Part shown: piece after piece, positions 40,359-51,169 of the stretch
Layout of the letters: every line of letters starts with the position of its first letter
How positions within the stretch are numbered: position 1 is the first letter of the stretch
Assembly (NCBI RefSeq): GCF_003966975.1
Contig: NZ_AP018437.1
Location: 1,488,001 to 1,552,000 of the forward strand
DNA: 64,000 bases
Source: Pelolinea submarina
GTDB taxonomy: Bacteria > Chloroflexota > Anaerolineae > Anaerolineales > Anaerolineaceae
Direction of reading: 5' to 3'
Translations under genes and position numbers: made by a program
Notes under the pieces: generated by a model
Told to the model about the DNA's origin: nothing
Database searches by the model: none
Seen by the model: the letters and a program-made list of their open reading frames with translations, nothing else

Positions 40359-41494
40359 TGGATAGATGCCTGAAAACGCCACTCCTTTTAAGCTTAGCCT
40401 TGTTAACGATTTTTACAGGGTCTGCTTTCACCCTGCAGAAAAAGGTGGGCAGGGACCGTAATCCGCCTACGGTTGTGTTATCCATGCCGGCTCCCACGGG
40501 GAATAACGGCTGGTACAACCAACCTGTACAGGTGTTTGTAAAAGCCTACGATGGCGGTTCAGGTTTGGCGGATGTGCAAGTCTCCCTGGGTGGAGGTACC
40601 TGGTACAAACGTTCTTTGACTATTCGTAAAGATGGAACTTATTACGTGATAGGCAAGGCAGTGGACAAGGCTGGCAACATGGCTACCGCCACACAATTGA
40701 TAAAGGTTGATCTGACGCCTCCTGAAGTGGATTTCAATATCCCGCAAGTTAACGGACAGCCGGATTGGTACGTTACTCCTGTTTCATTAGCTTTGAACGG
40801 AAGCGATGCGCTTTCCGGTGTGTACAAGACTACGTTATCGGCACAGGGAACCTTTGAGATGATCGATGACGGGTTGTTGGATAGACGCGAGAGTACCGCG
40901 GGCGTACAAACAGCCAACCAGATACTGGTTGCCGGCAAAGAACTCAACTCAACCTCGGCATATATAAAGGTAACAAAATCCGGCGATTATTTAGTGAGCG
41001 GTTATGTGGAAGATATTGCCGGTAACCGTACACCGGTTGAAACGCGAGTTGTTTTGGATTTGGATGCACCGCTGGTCGAGTTTACTTCTCCAGATCAATA
41101 TTATGGAAATATTGAATTAAGCGGCCCTATTTCGGAAATGAATTCGGGAGTGGCCGGGGTTTGGATTGACAGCGGAAAAGGTTGGAAACGGGCGAATGTG
41201 AAGGATTCGAGTTGGTCCTACCTGTGGGCTACTGAAGGATTAAAAGATGACGATTACATTATCCTAGCCAGAGTCATGGACAAGGCTGGAAACTTATCGA
41301 ACAGCAGTACAAAGGTTACCGTGGTTAATCATTTCTGGCCGCTGGCTGCCATTTACGGGATCCTGATCAGCCTGGGATTAGTGGCCATGTACGATCCGCG
41401 CCGCCGAGCTCTGATGGAATTAACGTTAATGACGGCAAGATATGCGCATATGGATAATAGTGCGCGCCATTTGGAAAGGAAGAAATATGATTGA
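40358..41494 (+). CDS. Ig-like domain surface protein with C-terminal membrane anchor
   Basis: A protein of about 378 residues from ATG 40358. The signal peptide (about 1-25) is followed by three Ig-like/beta-sandwich repeats of the kind seen in surface proteins: RNPPTVVLSMPAP and VKAYDGGSGLADVQVSLGGG, KAVDKAGNMATATQ, then TPPEVDFNIPQVNGQPDWYV with GSDALSGVYK, then a third ending in MDKAGNLSNSST. A C-terminal helix (WPLAAIYGILISLGLVAM) and a basic cytoplasmic tail anchor it. It is a candidate pilus-base or surface adhesion protein. Its end overlaps the next gene by 8 bp. Confidence 0.7.
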   Translation: MDRCLKTPLLLSLALLTIFTGSAFTLQKKVGRDRNPPTVVLSMPAPTGNNGWYNQPVQVFVKAYDGGSGLADVQVSLGGGTWYKRSLTIRKDGTYYVIGKAVDKAGNMATATQLIKVDLTPPEVDFNIPQVNGQPDWYVTPVSLALNGSDALSGVYKTTLSAQGTFEMIDDGLLDRRESTAGVQTANQILVAGKELNSTSAYIKVTKSGDYLVSGYVEDIAGNRTPVETRVVLDLDAPLVEFTSPDQYYGNIELSGPISEMNSGVAGVWIDSGKGWKRANVKDSSWSYLWATEGLKDDDYIILARVMDKAGNLSNSSTKVTVVNHFWPLAAIYGILISLGLVAMYDPRRRALMELTLMTARYAHMDNSARHLERKKYD

Positions 41495-42146
41495 TTTCTT
41501 CGCAAGTATTACTATCGCTTTAATTGTTGTGATGACGGTTGTGATTTTTCTGTCCAACCAACGGCAAGCGCACATCATGAAGCAAATGCGTTTTGTCCTT
41601 GAGGATTGGTACCAATCTCAAATGCGCGATCGCCGCGAAGCATATCGCAAGGAAATCTTTATGCCGGATGCGCTCCAATGGCTTGGCAGTCAGGTCAATT
41701 TGAAGATTGTGGATCAGGGCCGCAGATTTGAGAATCCGCCTGCTTTGGAGTTGATCGCCGGCGAAGGTGTCAGACTGGTAGTCAGCCCACTTTCAAATAG
41801 GGAATTACGTGCGGCAGTCCGCAAGATTGAATCGAAGACACGTAAAGTATCCAAATTGGTTGAGCCGCTGTTGGGTTCACAACCTGCGAAAGTACAAGTG
41901 GTTGAACGATCCAATGCCACTGTGCACGAATGGTTCGAGGTAGAGATTGAAACAGCCGGGAAAATGCTTGGTTTGAACTGGATGGGATTGAAGGCACTTT
42001 ATTTCTATATGATACCCGTCCAAACAAATGAGGAGCATATACCGTTGATTAGTTTTGACCTGGAAAACCTTAAACTGCAAATCAGAAGTGTATTTACTAC
42101 TGCGTTGAATTGGGTGAAACAACGGTTTGCAAAGGCATCGGGATGA
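41487..42146 (+). CDS. Hypothetical membrane-anchored protein of the Tad operon
   Basis: A protein of about 219 residues from ATG 41487, with GGAAAGGA upstream. One N-terminal helix (ITIALIVVMTVVIFLS) is followed by a charged region with helical character (MRFVLEDWYQSQMRDRREAY) and a mixed C-terminal domain (RKIESKTRKVSKLVEPLLG; VEIETAGKMLGLNWMGLKAL). The bulk is probably cytoplasmic. It sits between the Ig-like surface protein and the pilin genes. No family recognised. Confidence 0.55.
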   Translation: MIDFFASITIALIVVMTVVIFLSNQRQAHIMKQMRFVLEDWYQSQMRDRREAYRKEIFMPDALQWLGSQVNLKIVDQGRRFENPPALELIAGEGVRLVVSPLSNRELRAAVRKIESKTRKVSKLVEPLLGSQPAKVQVVERSNATVHEWFEVEIETAGKMLGLNWMGLKALYFYMIPVQTNEEHIPLISFDLENLKLQIRSVFTTALNWVKQRFAKASG

Positions 42147-42207
42147 CTGCCTATTAAAAAGTCATCAAAAAAATAAAAATGGGAAGAATTTGATGAAAGG
42201 AGCAAAG

Positions 42208-42375
42208 ATGAACACAATCATGCATTTATACGGGATGCTGAAGGATCGCAAAGGTGCGACCATGGCAGAGTATGCGGTAATCGCAGCGGTATTGATCCTG
42301 GTAGCGATCGTAGCGTTCACGAGCTTGGGATCAACGATTGTGGCCAAGATCAATGATCTGGTCAGCAATATGTAA
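42208..42375 (+). CDS. flp: Flp-type pilin, copy 1
   Basis: A 55-residue prepilin; AAGGAG precedes the ATG at 42208, so the in-frame ATG at 42193 is not used. A short basic leader ends KDRKG, then the mature ATMAEYAVIAAVLILVAIVA with Glu at +5 and Tyr at +6, the hallmark of Flp (type IVb) pilins cut after Gly by a TadV-type peptidase. No such peptidase gene is in the window. The protein is identical in all 55 residues to copy 2, 50 bp downstream. Confidence 0.9.
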   Translation: MNTIMHLYGMLKDRKGATMAEYAVIAAVLILVAIVAFTSLGSTIVAKINDLVSNM

Positions 42376-42425
42376 GCAGTGGCGAGACGAAAAGAGAGAA
42401 AAGAAGAAGGAATAAAGGAGCAGAA

Positions 42426-42593
42426 ATGAATACGATAATGCATTTATATGGAATGTTGAAAGACCGCAAAGGCGCGACCATGGCAGAGTATGCAGTAATC
42501 GCAGCGGTATTGATCCTGGTAGCGATCGTGGCATTCACCAGCCTGGGATCGACCATTGTGGCCAAGATCAACGACTTAGTCAGCAATATGTAA
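42426..42593 (+). CDS. flp: Flp-type pilin, copy 2
   Basis: A 55-residue prepilin encoded after AAAGGAG. The amino-acid sequence equals that of copy 1, but about 19 of 55 codons differ, all silently. The same RKG-ATMAEY processing site is present. This pattern shows an old duplication held by strong purifying selection or repeated conversion at protein level. Two equal subunits could raise dose or be expressed at different times. It lies 27 bp upstream of the broken TadE-like gene. Confidence 0.9.
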   Translation: MNTIMHLYGMLKDRKGATMAEYAVIAAVLILVAIVAFTSLGSTIVAKINDLVSNM

Positions 42594-42619
42594 TAGCCTG
42601 AAGGCGAAGGAAAAGCAAA

Positions 42620-43031
42620 ATGACGTGGCAAAGGAAAGGAAGCAAGAAGGGGAGCTCGATGGCAGAATCAGCCATCACCCTACCGGTGGTGGTGCTGCTG
42701 ACCTTTGCCATGGTGAACCTGGCGATGGCCCTCGTGTGCAGCGGAAGCCGTGCGTAACGCGGCGAATTATGGAGCGCGGGTGGGATCGGTATCACAGGTC
42801 AACCCGGCGGCCAATGCCGTTGCGGCAACACAAGGCCGACTGGATGCAATCTCGGTAGGGACGTACGCGATAAGTGCGAACGGGGGAGGGTATCGAGGCG
42901 CGCAGGTAAATGTTGTGGTGGATTGGGCAGTGCCAAACTATATAGGAAGTCTGATAACCTACATAGGCGGCGGCGATCAGATGAACTTTGAAGGCACTGC
43001 CCTTTCTACATTCCGTCAGGAGGGCTGGTGA
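42620..43031 (+). pseudogene. TadE-like pseudopilin with apparent frameshift
   Basis: ATG 42620 opens MTWQRKGSKKGSSMAESAIT, LPVVVLLTFAMVNLAMAL, a TadE/TadG-type N-terminal helix with a prepilin-like site and Glu at +4/+5, but the frame ends at 42757. Moving by one base near 42735-42742 restores the expected AAEAVRNAANYGARVGSV and carries on to 43031, where it meets the next gene in a GTGA overlap. The two halves form one normal TadE-like minor pilin of about 136 residues. The break is a real 1-bp indel, an assembly error or, less likely, a programmed shift. Confidence 0.75.
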
Positions 43032-43465
43032 TCAAAAAATTCTGGCGAGATTGTAAGGGTTATGTGATGCCCTATACCGTGATGTTGATCACGTTAGTGG
43101 CGATGCCAATGTTGGTTTTGTCATCGGAAATCGTGCGGGCTATGTACGTAGGCGTACATATCCAAACAGCTGTGGACGCAGCTTGCACAGCCGCCGTGCA
43201 AGCAGTGGATGTGTCTTACTTCATCGATTATGGTGTGGTGCGCATTGATAGTTCTAATGCCACCGCATATGCCTTGCGCGAATTTAACAGCACTGTCGCC
43301 CAATCAAATATTGAGAAATATAGCCCGGCATTAACGGCTGTATCTGTTGTAAGTGATCATATAGTAGAATGCCACGCTTCGGCCCAGATGATTTGGACGT
43401 TGCCGGGTGTGGCGCCCTTGACGTTCAATGTCCTTTCTGCAGCCGAAGCGGAGGCGAGACGATAA
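43028..43465 (+). CDS. TadE/TadG-like minor pilin or pilus-associated protein
   Basis: A 145-residue protein with a GTG start that overlaps the end of the TadE-like gene (GTGA). A basic lead, MIKKFWRDCKGYVMPYTVML, enters one N-terminal helix. The rest is outward and Ala/Val-rich (HIQTAVDAACTAAVQAVDVS). TadE/F/G minor pilins begin with such a helix and help start or regulate Flp pilus assembly. It is the last gene of the operon; the opposite-strand lipoprotein gene at 43542 converges on it. I see no strong terminator in the 76-bp gap. Confidence 0.65.
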   Translation: MIKKFWRDCKGYVMPYTVMLITLVAMPMLVLSSEIVRAMYVGVHIQTAVDAACTAAVQAVDVSYFIDYGVVRIDSSNATAYALREFNSTVAQSNIEKYSPALTAVSVVSDHIVECHASAQMIWTLPGVAPLTFNVLSAAEAEARR

Positions 43466-43541
43466 GAGAGAATTATCGAAGAGTATTTTTAAAAAAATCT
43501 TTTCCGTATAGCGATCTAATAAAATTTCCTGTAGAAATTCT

Positions 43542-44165
43542 TTATCTCACTTTTATAGCAACCCAAAAATCAAAAAACTGTTCACCAACATCGGATTGAA
43601 TTGTCCAGTAGCCTTTATATGTGCCATCGGCAGCTGGTGCTTTCATATCAACAGATAATTCCACAATTCCTCCCGGCGGTACATCATAGGGCAGGTTGGA
43701 GGAAATATCACTGCTCATAGAATTTCCATATTTAAATACCAATTTATAATCGGTAGTCCATGTGCAAACGCCGGTATTCCTTAGTACCCAGGTTTTGGTG
43801 AAAACAGTTCCATTATTGAATATCGCATAATCGTAAAAATTCTCACCAATAAATTCCGCATTGTTACAGCTACGAATGTATCTACCACCCGAATCGCTGG
43901 GAATGTATTGGTTATAGTATGGGTTATAATATGGGTTGACCCAGGCCGTTGCCTGGGGCGTATAAGTTGGCGCGGGTGTATAAGTGGGATAGGGCGTATA
44001 AGTTGCGGCTGCATTTGCTGTAGCGGTTTCGTCTTGAATATCTTCAAGCACTTTTTGAACCTCGGTTGCGACAGCTTCGTCCTCTGTCATGACCGTCGGG
44101 AAATAGCATGCGCTGGAAACCAGCAAAACCGCTAAAATTGTTAAAAGTCCAGAATATTTCTTCAT
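43542..44165 (-). CDS. Lipoprotein with NBR1-type Ig-like domain
   Basis: A protein of about 207 residues; AGGA lies 7 bp before the ATG at 44165. A signal with lipobox LLVSSAC is followed by a Thr/Tyr/Pro linker (ATYTPYPTYTPAPTYTPQAT) and a C-terminal NBR1-type Ig-like domain (about 105-207: FTKTWVLRNTGVCTWTTDYK, VPPGGIVELSVDMKAPAADG, YKGYWTIQSDVGEQFFDFWV). This domain is common in Chloroflexota surface lipoproteins and probably binds a cell-surface or extracellular partner. It is followed by a related gene at 44179 and by a third at 44694, all on the same strand. Confidence 0.8.
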   Translation of the reverse strand: MKKYSGLLTILAVLLVSSACYFPTVMTEDEAVATEVQKVLEDIQDETATANAAATYTPYPTYTPAPTYTPQATAWVNPYYNPYYNQYIPSDSGGRYIRSCNNAEFIGENFYDYAIFNNGTVFTKTWVLRNTGVCTWTTDYKLVFKYGNSMSSDISSNLPYDVPPGGIVELSVDMKAPAADGTYKGYWTIQSDVGEQFFDFWVAIKVR

Positions 44166-44178
44166 ATTCATTTCCTAA

Positions 44179-44526
44179 TTATCTTGGCATGGGAGGTCTG
44201 GGATCGCTGCTTGAATTCGCGGGCGGCATTCCTCCCGGATGAGTATTATTGGAAGGCGATACCCCAAAATTATTATAATATGGCATAGTAGTCGGGATAG
44301 GCGTATAAGTGGGATAAGGTGTATAGGTGGGGTAAGGTGTATAGGTGGGGTAAGGTGTATAGGTGGGCGATGTTTCTTCTGCTTCAGCTGTCTTTTCCAA
44401 GGTGTCTTTTAAAGCTTTAGATGCCTGTACAGCAATTGTATCGTCAGAGCTGATTATGCTGCAAGCTGAAAAAAAGGAGCTTGCCGGCGCCAGTGTGGAG
44501 ATTAGAATTATTATCTTCTTTTCCAT
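44179..44526 (-). CDS. Short TYTPYP-repeat lipoprotein
   Basis: A protein of about 115 residues from ATG 44526 (GGAG 8 bp upstream). The signal ends in a lipobox-like SSFFSAC, then a helical part and four tandem TYTPYP repeats, then a Pro/Asn/Ser-rich tail with no folded domain. It looks like the linker half of the neighbouring lipoprotein without its Ig-like domain, so it may be a shortened paralogue. The repeats are encoded by an 18-bp DNA tandem repeat (about 44300-44367), which can vary in copy number by slippage. Confidence 0.6.
   Translation of the reverse strand: MEKKIIILISTLAPASSFFSACSIISSDDTIAVQASKALKDTLEKTAEAEETSPTYTPYPTYTPYPTYTPYPTYTPIPTTMPYYNNFGVSPSNNTHPGGMPPANSSSDPRPPMPR
44300..44367. 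repeat. 18-bp tandem repeat coding TYTPYP
   Basis: Near-identical 18-bp units (GTATAGGTGGGGTAAGGT on the plus strand) occur about four times, some exact. They code the Thr-Tyr-Thr-Pro-Tyr-Pro linker of the 44179 gene and could expand or contract. Confidence 0.8.
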
Positions 44527-44618
44527 AGAAATGCTCCAATCCTTTTTGACGCGCATAGCAACTCTTATTATGAATTTCTGTCACTTTTCAAACAAGTGAG
44601 AACGGTTATTATTAAATA

Positions 44619-44652
44619 TTACTGCCATCATTTGTCGGTATGATAGCAGTAA
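44619..44652. terminator. Hairpin between two lipoprotein genes
   Basis: TTACTGCCATCAT (44619-44631) pairs with ATGATAGCAGTAA (44640-44652) with one mismatch and an 8-nt loop. It follows the 44694 gene on the minus strand; only a weak T-rich run comes after, so termination or operator roles are both possible. Confidence 0.45.
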
Positions 44653-44693
44653 CATTACACTCCTCTTACAATCCTGTTAGTGAAAATTATTGA

Positions 44694-45746
44694 TTAACCA
44701 CTCGTTTCCCCTCCTTCTTCAGTTTCTTCAATGGTAGGTTCTGTGGTTGGCTCAGCTGTAGGTGCTGTGGTCGGCTCAGTGGTCTCGGTTGGTGCGGTTG
44801 TGGCTGTCTTGGTCGGGCTGGCACAGGTGAGTGTTAATTTAGCCGATCCAAAAGTTTGGTTATTAGGATCATCGATATACACCTTGACCCAATAGGAACC
44901 GCTGCTACTCAATGTCCACGATCCGCTGACAGTTTGGGTTTCGCCATCCTCGAATTCAAGCGTCTTGGAGGAACTGGTTGACCCATCGCTGTACTTGAAG
45001 TGATACACCACATCGCCATCTCCTTTTGTGGTGATATGGGCTTTATAGGTATAAGTGTAAGGGCACACACCGGAATATGTCTCCGCGGAGGAGAAAGAAA
45101 CCGTACTGACATAGAAATCGTCATCGTCCTCATTTACCACAATGACGACCGTCAAGTAAACAATGTGGGTACCGTCTGCAGTTTGCAGAGCCCATTTACC
45201 GGAATAGGTTCCTTTGGAAGATGGCGAGGTCAAATCCACTGAGGCGGTGATGTGTCCTCCCGGCGTTACCTGGGTACCGATAGCCTCAGAAGAATCTCCG
45301 CCCATTCTATCGCCGTTAACGAACACTAACAGTGTGCCCTTGTCCCAGGCGCAGGTGCCGGTATTGACGATAGTCCATGTTTTGGTGAAATCTTCATCCC
45401 GATCCATTTTTGTGTAATCTGAAATGGTTTCGGCTGATATGTTGGCGGAATAGCAGGCCTGCGCGTTATAGCTTTGGACTGTTGGTTTGAGTCCGGTTGA
45501 ATCGGTAGCCTCCACCATTGGGGTAACCATGGGCAATGGTGTAGCGGTTGCTTCTGTCTCGGTGTTCGCAAGTTCGGCTTGGTAAGCGCTTAGGGTTTGA
45601 GCAACAGCGGTTCCCAGAATTTCACTATCACTTAATGGAGTAGGAGCAGCCTCTCCTTTTTTCTTTGCCAGCGGGAAATTACATGCGGACAAAAGACTAC
45701 AAACCAATATCCCCATAATTACGTAGTTCTTTGTTTTCTTATTCAT
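44694..45746 (-). CDS. Lipoprotein with NBR1-type Ig-like and second Ig-like domain
   Basis: A 350-residue protein. The lipobox is LVCSLLSAC near residue 22. After a Thr/Glu/Pro linker comes an NBR1-type Ig-like domain (about 112-210: FTKTWTIVNTGTCAWDKGTL, VTPGGHITASVDLTSPSSKG, TYSGKWALQT), then a second beta sandwich (about 215-305: YTYTYKAHITTKGDGDVVYH; ASYWVKV-like) and a C-terminal Thr/Pro/Glu-rich tail (about 310-350). It is a larger relative of the 43542 protein. All three genes face the Tad operon and may form a surface layer or pilus receptor set; this is inferred from location only. Confidence 0.75.
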   Translation of the reverse strand: MNKKTKNYVIMGILVCSLLSACNFPLAKKKGEAAPTPLSDSEILGTAVAQTLSAYQAELANTETEATATPLPMVTPMVEATDSTGLKPTVQSYNAQACYSANISAETISDYTKMDRDEDFTKTWTIVNTGTCAWDKGTLLVFVNGDRMGGDSSEAIGTQVTPGGHITASVDLTSPSSKGTYSGKWALQTADGTHIVYLTVVIVVNEDDDDFYVSTVSFSSAETYSGVCPYTYTYKAHITTKGDGDVVYHFKYSDGSTSSSKTLEFEDGETQTVSGSWTLSSSGSYWVKVYIDDPNNQTFGSAKLTLTCASPTKTATTAPTETTEPTTAPTAEPTTEPTIEETEEGGETSG

Positions 45747-45927
45747 AGTTGGGTCTCCTACGTTAGCGATTCTATTTGTAATACAATTTTGTTGAAAAGT
45801 GGCTCACAATATATTAACGTATGACGAATGTAATTTACATATATTACTGGATACGTGTATCGGTGAATTATTCTTAATTAATATACATATAATTAGGTTG
45901 GAGAATTTTGAATGGTAAGGAGAATGA

Positions 45928-47235
45928 ATGAAAAATTCATTGAGTAGGTTAATGGAAAAAATAGATGGGTGGAAAGAGGGAGCCTTTCCCTTTTTTCTCT
46001 TAGCAATCATTGGCTATGCTTTCTATAACGTTGCGCTGCGTTTTGTGCCGGTTGACTTTGACGATTTAGTGTTGTTATCTTCCGCTAAAGCCACGGCTAA
46101 TCCCCTGGATTTCTTCGCCGGCGATTGGGGTTTCGGTAATTATGGTTACCGGCCTTTACATTCCCTTTCCTTATGGTTGTCCTATCGTGTTTTTGGCGTT
46201 TCTTCCGGTCCGGCGCAGCTGCTTAATCTATTTTTGCATATCGCGATAATTATGCTCTTGTATGCATTGCTGGTGAAATTATACTCCTCGCGGAATTGGA
46301 TATTGACTTTTATGCTTTCCTGTGTAGCCCTTATTTCTCTTTACACGGTCAGCGGCCCGACCTGGGTTTCGGATCGGCCGACCCTGTTTGTGACATTCTT
46401 TTTAATGATCCTGCTTAATTACCTGGCACGCGTACCGGAGGGAAAATTGCCAAAGGTTTGGGTGCTTTTGCTGCTTTCGTTTTTGGCGTTAATGAGCAAG
46501 GAATCAGGGTTGATCCTGCCCCTGATCGCGCTGTATTACCTGGTAGTGGAGTTGCGTACTCGTCTGACTCATCCCGCAGTCTTGTCGTTGGTGATCATGC
46601 TGGGAGCTTACGGTTTGCTGCGTTTTGTGATCTTTGGTTCCAACGCGGCAACGTACACGGAGGCCGGCTATTTATTCGGTAGAACCTATTACGAGAATTT
46701 GGGTACCTTGCAGGGCGGGATGCGCATAGCCGCTTATGCGGAGAATGTGGTTAAAAATATCCTGGCGGTATTCCTGCCCATTTTCGACGGCCAGGGCAAG
46801 CTATCCATGATCGGCACCAAGATGAATTCGCTGGTGGTGGTGTCCTGCACGCTGCTGATCTTCGTGCTCAGTTGGGGCAAGAAGCTGACCCGTTTCCAAC
46901 GCATCAGCCTGGTGATCATTTTATTGAACGGTCTGATTCATTTCCAGCTCTTCCGTTACCGCACGCTATACATTCCCCAAATGGCTCTGGTCATTTTTGC
47001 CGCGGCTTCAGACCAAATAAAAGAAAAAGCAAGCGCACGCAAAGCACTATTGTTTCTGGCAGCTGCGTTATTGGTGTTCTGGAATATGAAGATGATTGGC
47101 GAGAACCTGGATCTGGAGATGTTTAACCGCATGGCAAAGATCCGCGAAGCTTCGTTTGAGCAGGATATCCTGGCGACTTCCAACCGTATTGACCCGGATA
47201 TTGTGAAGCAAATCATCCTGAAATACCGTCACTAG
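45928..47235 (+). CDS. GT-C-like multi-pass membrane protein (glycosyltransferase 39 type)
   Basis: A 435-residue protein with about nine to ten membrane helices. The first outward loop holds VDFDDLVLLSSAKATANPLD, an acidic pair after helix 1 as in GT-C lipid-linked sugar transferases, then NYGYRPLHSLSLWLSYRVFG. Later parts (SKESGLILPLIALYYLVVEL) fit PMT/ArnT-like proteins. It could add sugar to the outward surface proteins encoded around it. Ribosome site AAGGAG lies just before the ATG. The donor and acceptor are unknown. Confidence 0.6.
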   Translation: MKNSLSRLMEKIDGWKEGAFPFFLLAIIGYAFYNVALRFVPVDFDDLVLLSSAKATANPLDFFAGDWGFGNYGYRPLHSLSLWLSYRVFGVSSGPAQLLNLFLHIAIIMLLYALLVKLYSSRNWILTFMLSCVALISLYTVSGPTWVSDRPTLFVTFFLMILLNYLARVPEGKLPKVWVLLLLSFLALMSKESGLILPLIALYYLVVELRTRLTHPAVLSLVIMLGAYGLLRFVIFGSNAATYTEAGYLFGRTYYENLGTLQGGMRIAAYAENVVKNILAVFLPIFDGQGKLSMIGTKMNSLVVVSCTLLIFVLSWGKKLTRFQRISLVIILLNGLIHFQLFRYRTLYIPQMALVIFAAASDQIKEKASARKALLFLAAALLVFWNMKMIGENLDLEMFNRMAKIREASFEQDILATSNRIDPDIVKQIILKYRH

Positions 47236-47255
47236 ATAAATACCATCTACCGTGA

Positions 47256-47295
47256 AAAACGCCCTCCGATTAGATATAACCGAAGGGCGTTTTAT
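47256..47295 (+). terminator. Intrinsic terminator after the GT-C-like gene
   Basis: AAAACGCCCTCCG (47256-47268) and CGAAGGGCGTTTT (47281-47293) form a stem with one mismatch; T and A runs on both sides could serve both strands. Confidence 0.75.
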
Positions 47296-47380
47296 AACCG
47301 TTAAGTTTTTCCGGATACTGGTTTAGCGCAAGCAGGACCATCCCCATTGTCTTGATTGCGCTTGCTTGCCAAGAGAATGG

Positions 47381-47698
47381 TTATTTGGAACGAGTAAATA
47401 CCTTGAAACCGGAAATAATACAGAGAATGAAGATCAATCCCAGCCTGACCCAGTCTATTATGAGCCAGGACCATCCCCCGGTTACCAGGACAGGTGATGA
47501 GCCATACTCATCCGAATAAACACCTAAATTCCAAAACAGGATTAAAGAAATTACCAGGGTGATCAGACTCAGGATAAAAACAACAGTATAGAAATATTTA
47601 TTCCCAAAGTTTATGTCTTTCCCGCTCTTTTTAATAAAAAGGGCTGCCAGAAAGATACATATGACGAACAGAATTAACACATAAAAGAAGAGAGACAT
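47381..47698 (-). CDS. Hypothetical three-helix membrane protein
   Basis: A 105-residue protein with hydrophobic helices at about 4-22, 36-58 and 78-98. The first loop is basic (KKSGKDINFGNK) and the second is outward (YSDEYGSSPVLVTGG). It stands alone between two terminators. No family recognised, and nothing in the context suggests a role. Confidence 0.5.
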   Translation of the reverse strand: MSLFFYVLILFVICIFLAALFIKKSGKDINFGNKYFYTVVFILSLITLVISLILFWNLGVYSDEYGSSPVLVTGGWSWLIIDWVRLGLIFILCIISGFKVFTRSK

Positions 47699-47786
47699 AT
47701 TTTCACCGCCTTTTGTTTTTCTATATTGTCCGGGGACATTTTACCCTATGACAGAAAATATTCCTCTTTTATTCAACTTTCGATAA

Positions 47787-47822
47787 AAAAAGTCCGGTAA
47801 GTCAATACTTACCGGACTTTAC
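47787..47822 (-). terminator. Intrinsic terminator of clpB
   Basis: AAGTCCGGTAAGT and ACTTACCGGACTT arms (about 47790-47819) form a strong stem; reading the minus strand, a run of T residues follows. It lies 19 bp after the clpB stop. Confidence 0.85.
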
Positions 47823-47840
47823 TCTTCTATTGATAGCGTA

Positions 47841-50408
<2,568 letters not shown>

Positions 50409-50503
50409 AGTTACCTCTATTAATCCCTAATTTTCCGATATTAGGATAATCGATGGACGTCAAAATATTGTAGGAAGAGCGTAAGAATAAAATTAATAAC
50501 CGG

Positions 50504-51154
50504 CTAGCTCCAACCGATAAATTCTTCCCCTTTCAGGGTCTTGAAGCTAATTTTACGGTTGAAGGTTTCTGCCAGCAAGTCGCTTTTCTTTTCCGCGGAT
50601 CCGATTTCTTTTTTTACCGGTTCCTTGCGGACGTAACACGTGCAGAGGATCTTCTTATCCGTAAACGCTGTATGGGTATGGCTGATGCGGCTGCGGTGGG
50701 AGTAATCAAGGCCATCGGCCACACGCAAAATACCGGCCAGCTTGCAGACCGTTTTTCTCTCGTCGGGATTAAGCGCGCGGAAATGGTCATGGTTGCGGGA
50801 GGGCAGTGCCCTGCGGTGGTAGCGCGCGATGGAGCCGATGATTAAGCGATCCTTCTGACTGAATTTTAAAAGCGGTGTGCTGAGGATGATGTTCAGCGCG
50901 GTTTTATGATGGCCGTGGGGGCCTTCGGTATGGACCCCGATATCGTGCAGCAGCGCTGCGCACAGCAGGTAATAGCGGTCATGCGGGCCCATTTGGTGCA
51001 GATCGGCCAGATCATCAAACAGCTCTAAAGCAAGTTGAGTAACGTGCCGGGTATGCTTGGACTCATAATTACATTGTTTGGCAACTTTCAGGACAGCTTT
51101 TAACTCGACCTTCTCTTCATTATTTAAATCACGAGAAAATGCTTTCTTTGTCAT
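50504..51154 (-). CDS. Ppx/GppA C-terminal-type HD domain protein
   Basis: A 216-residue protein that matches the C-terminal HD part of exopolyphosphatases (Ppx/GppA): ALLHDIGVHTEGPHGHHKTA (HD metal site), IIGSIARYHRRALPSRNHDH, then KLAGILRVADGLDYSHRSRI. The N-terminal actin-like phosphatase part is absent, so this is a stand-alone HD protein with possible phosphohydrolase activity on polyphosphate or (p)ppGpp-like substrates. It follows the CHAD gene by 15 bp, in an operon behind phosphate-uptake genes. Confidence 0.75.
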   Translation of the reverse strand: MTKKAFSRDLNNEEKVELKAVLKVAKQCNYESKHTRHVTQLALELFDDLADLHQMGPHDRYYLLCAALLHDIGVHTEGPHGHHKTALNIILSTPLLKFSQKDRLIIGSIARYHRRALPSRNHDHFRALNPDERKTVCKLAGILRVADGLDYSHRSRISHTHTAFTDKKILCTCYVRKEPVKKEIGSAEKKSDLLAETFNRKISFKTLKGEEFIGWS

Positions 51155-51169
51155 AAGGATGGTGACCTT

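Noticed and set aside
44300-44367. CRISPR array
   Set aside because: The units are 18-bp head-to-tail coding repeats (TYTPYP) without spacers. No CRISPR array or cas gene was seen anywhere in the window.
50409-50503. CIRCE or HAIR heat-shock operator upstream of clpB
   Set aside because: I looked for both consensus forms and saw neither; only a short CCTAAT/ATTAGG repeat is present.
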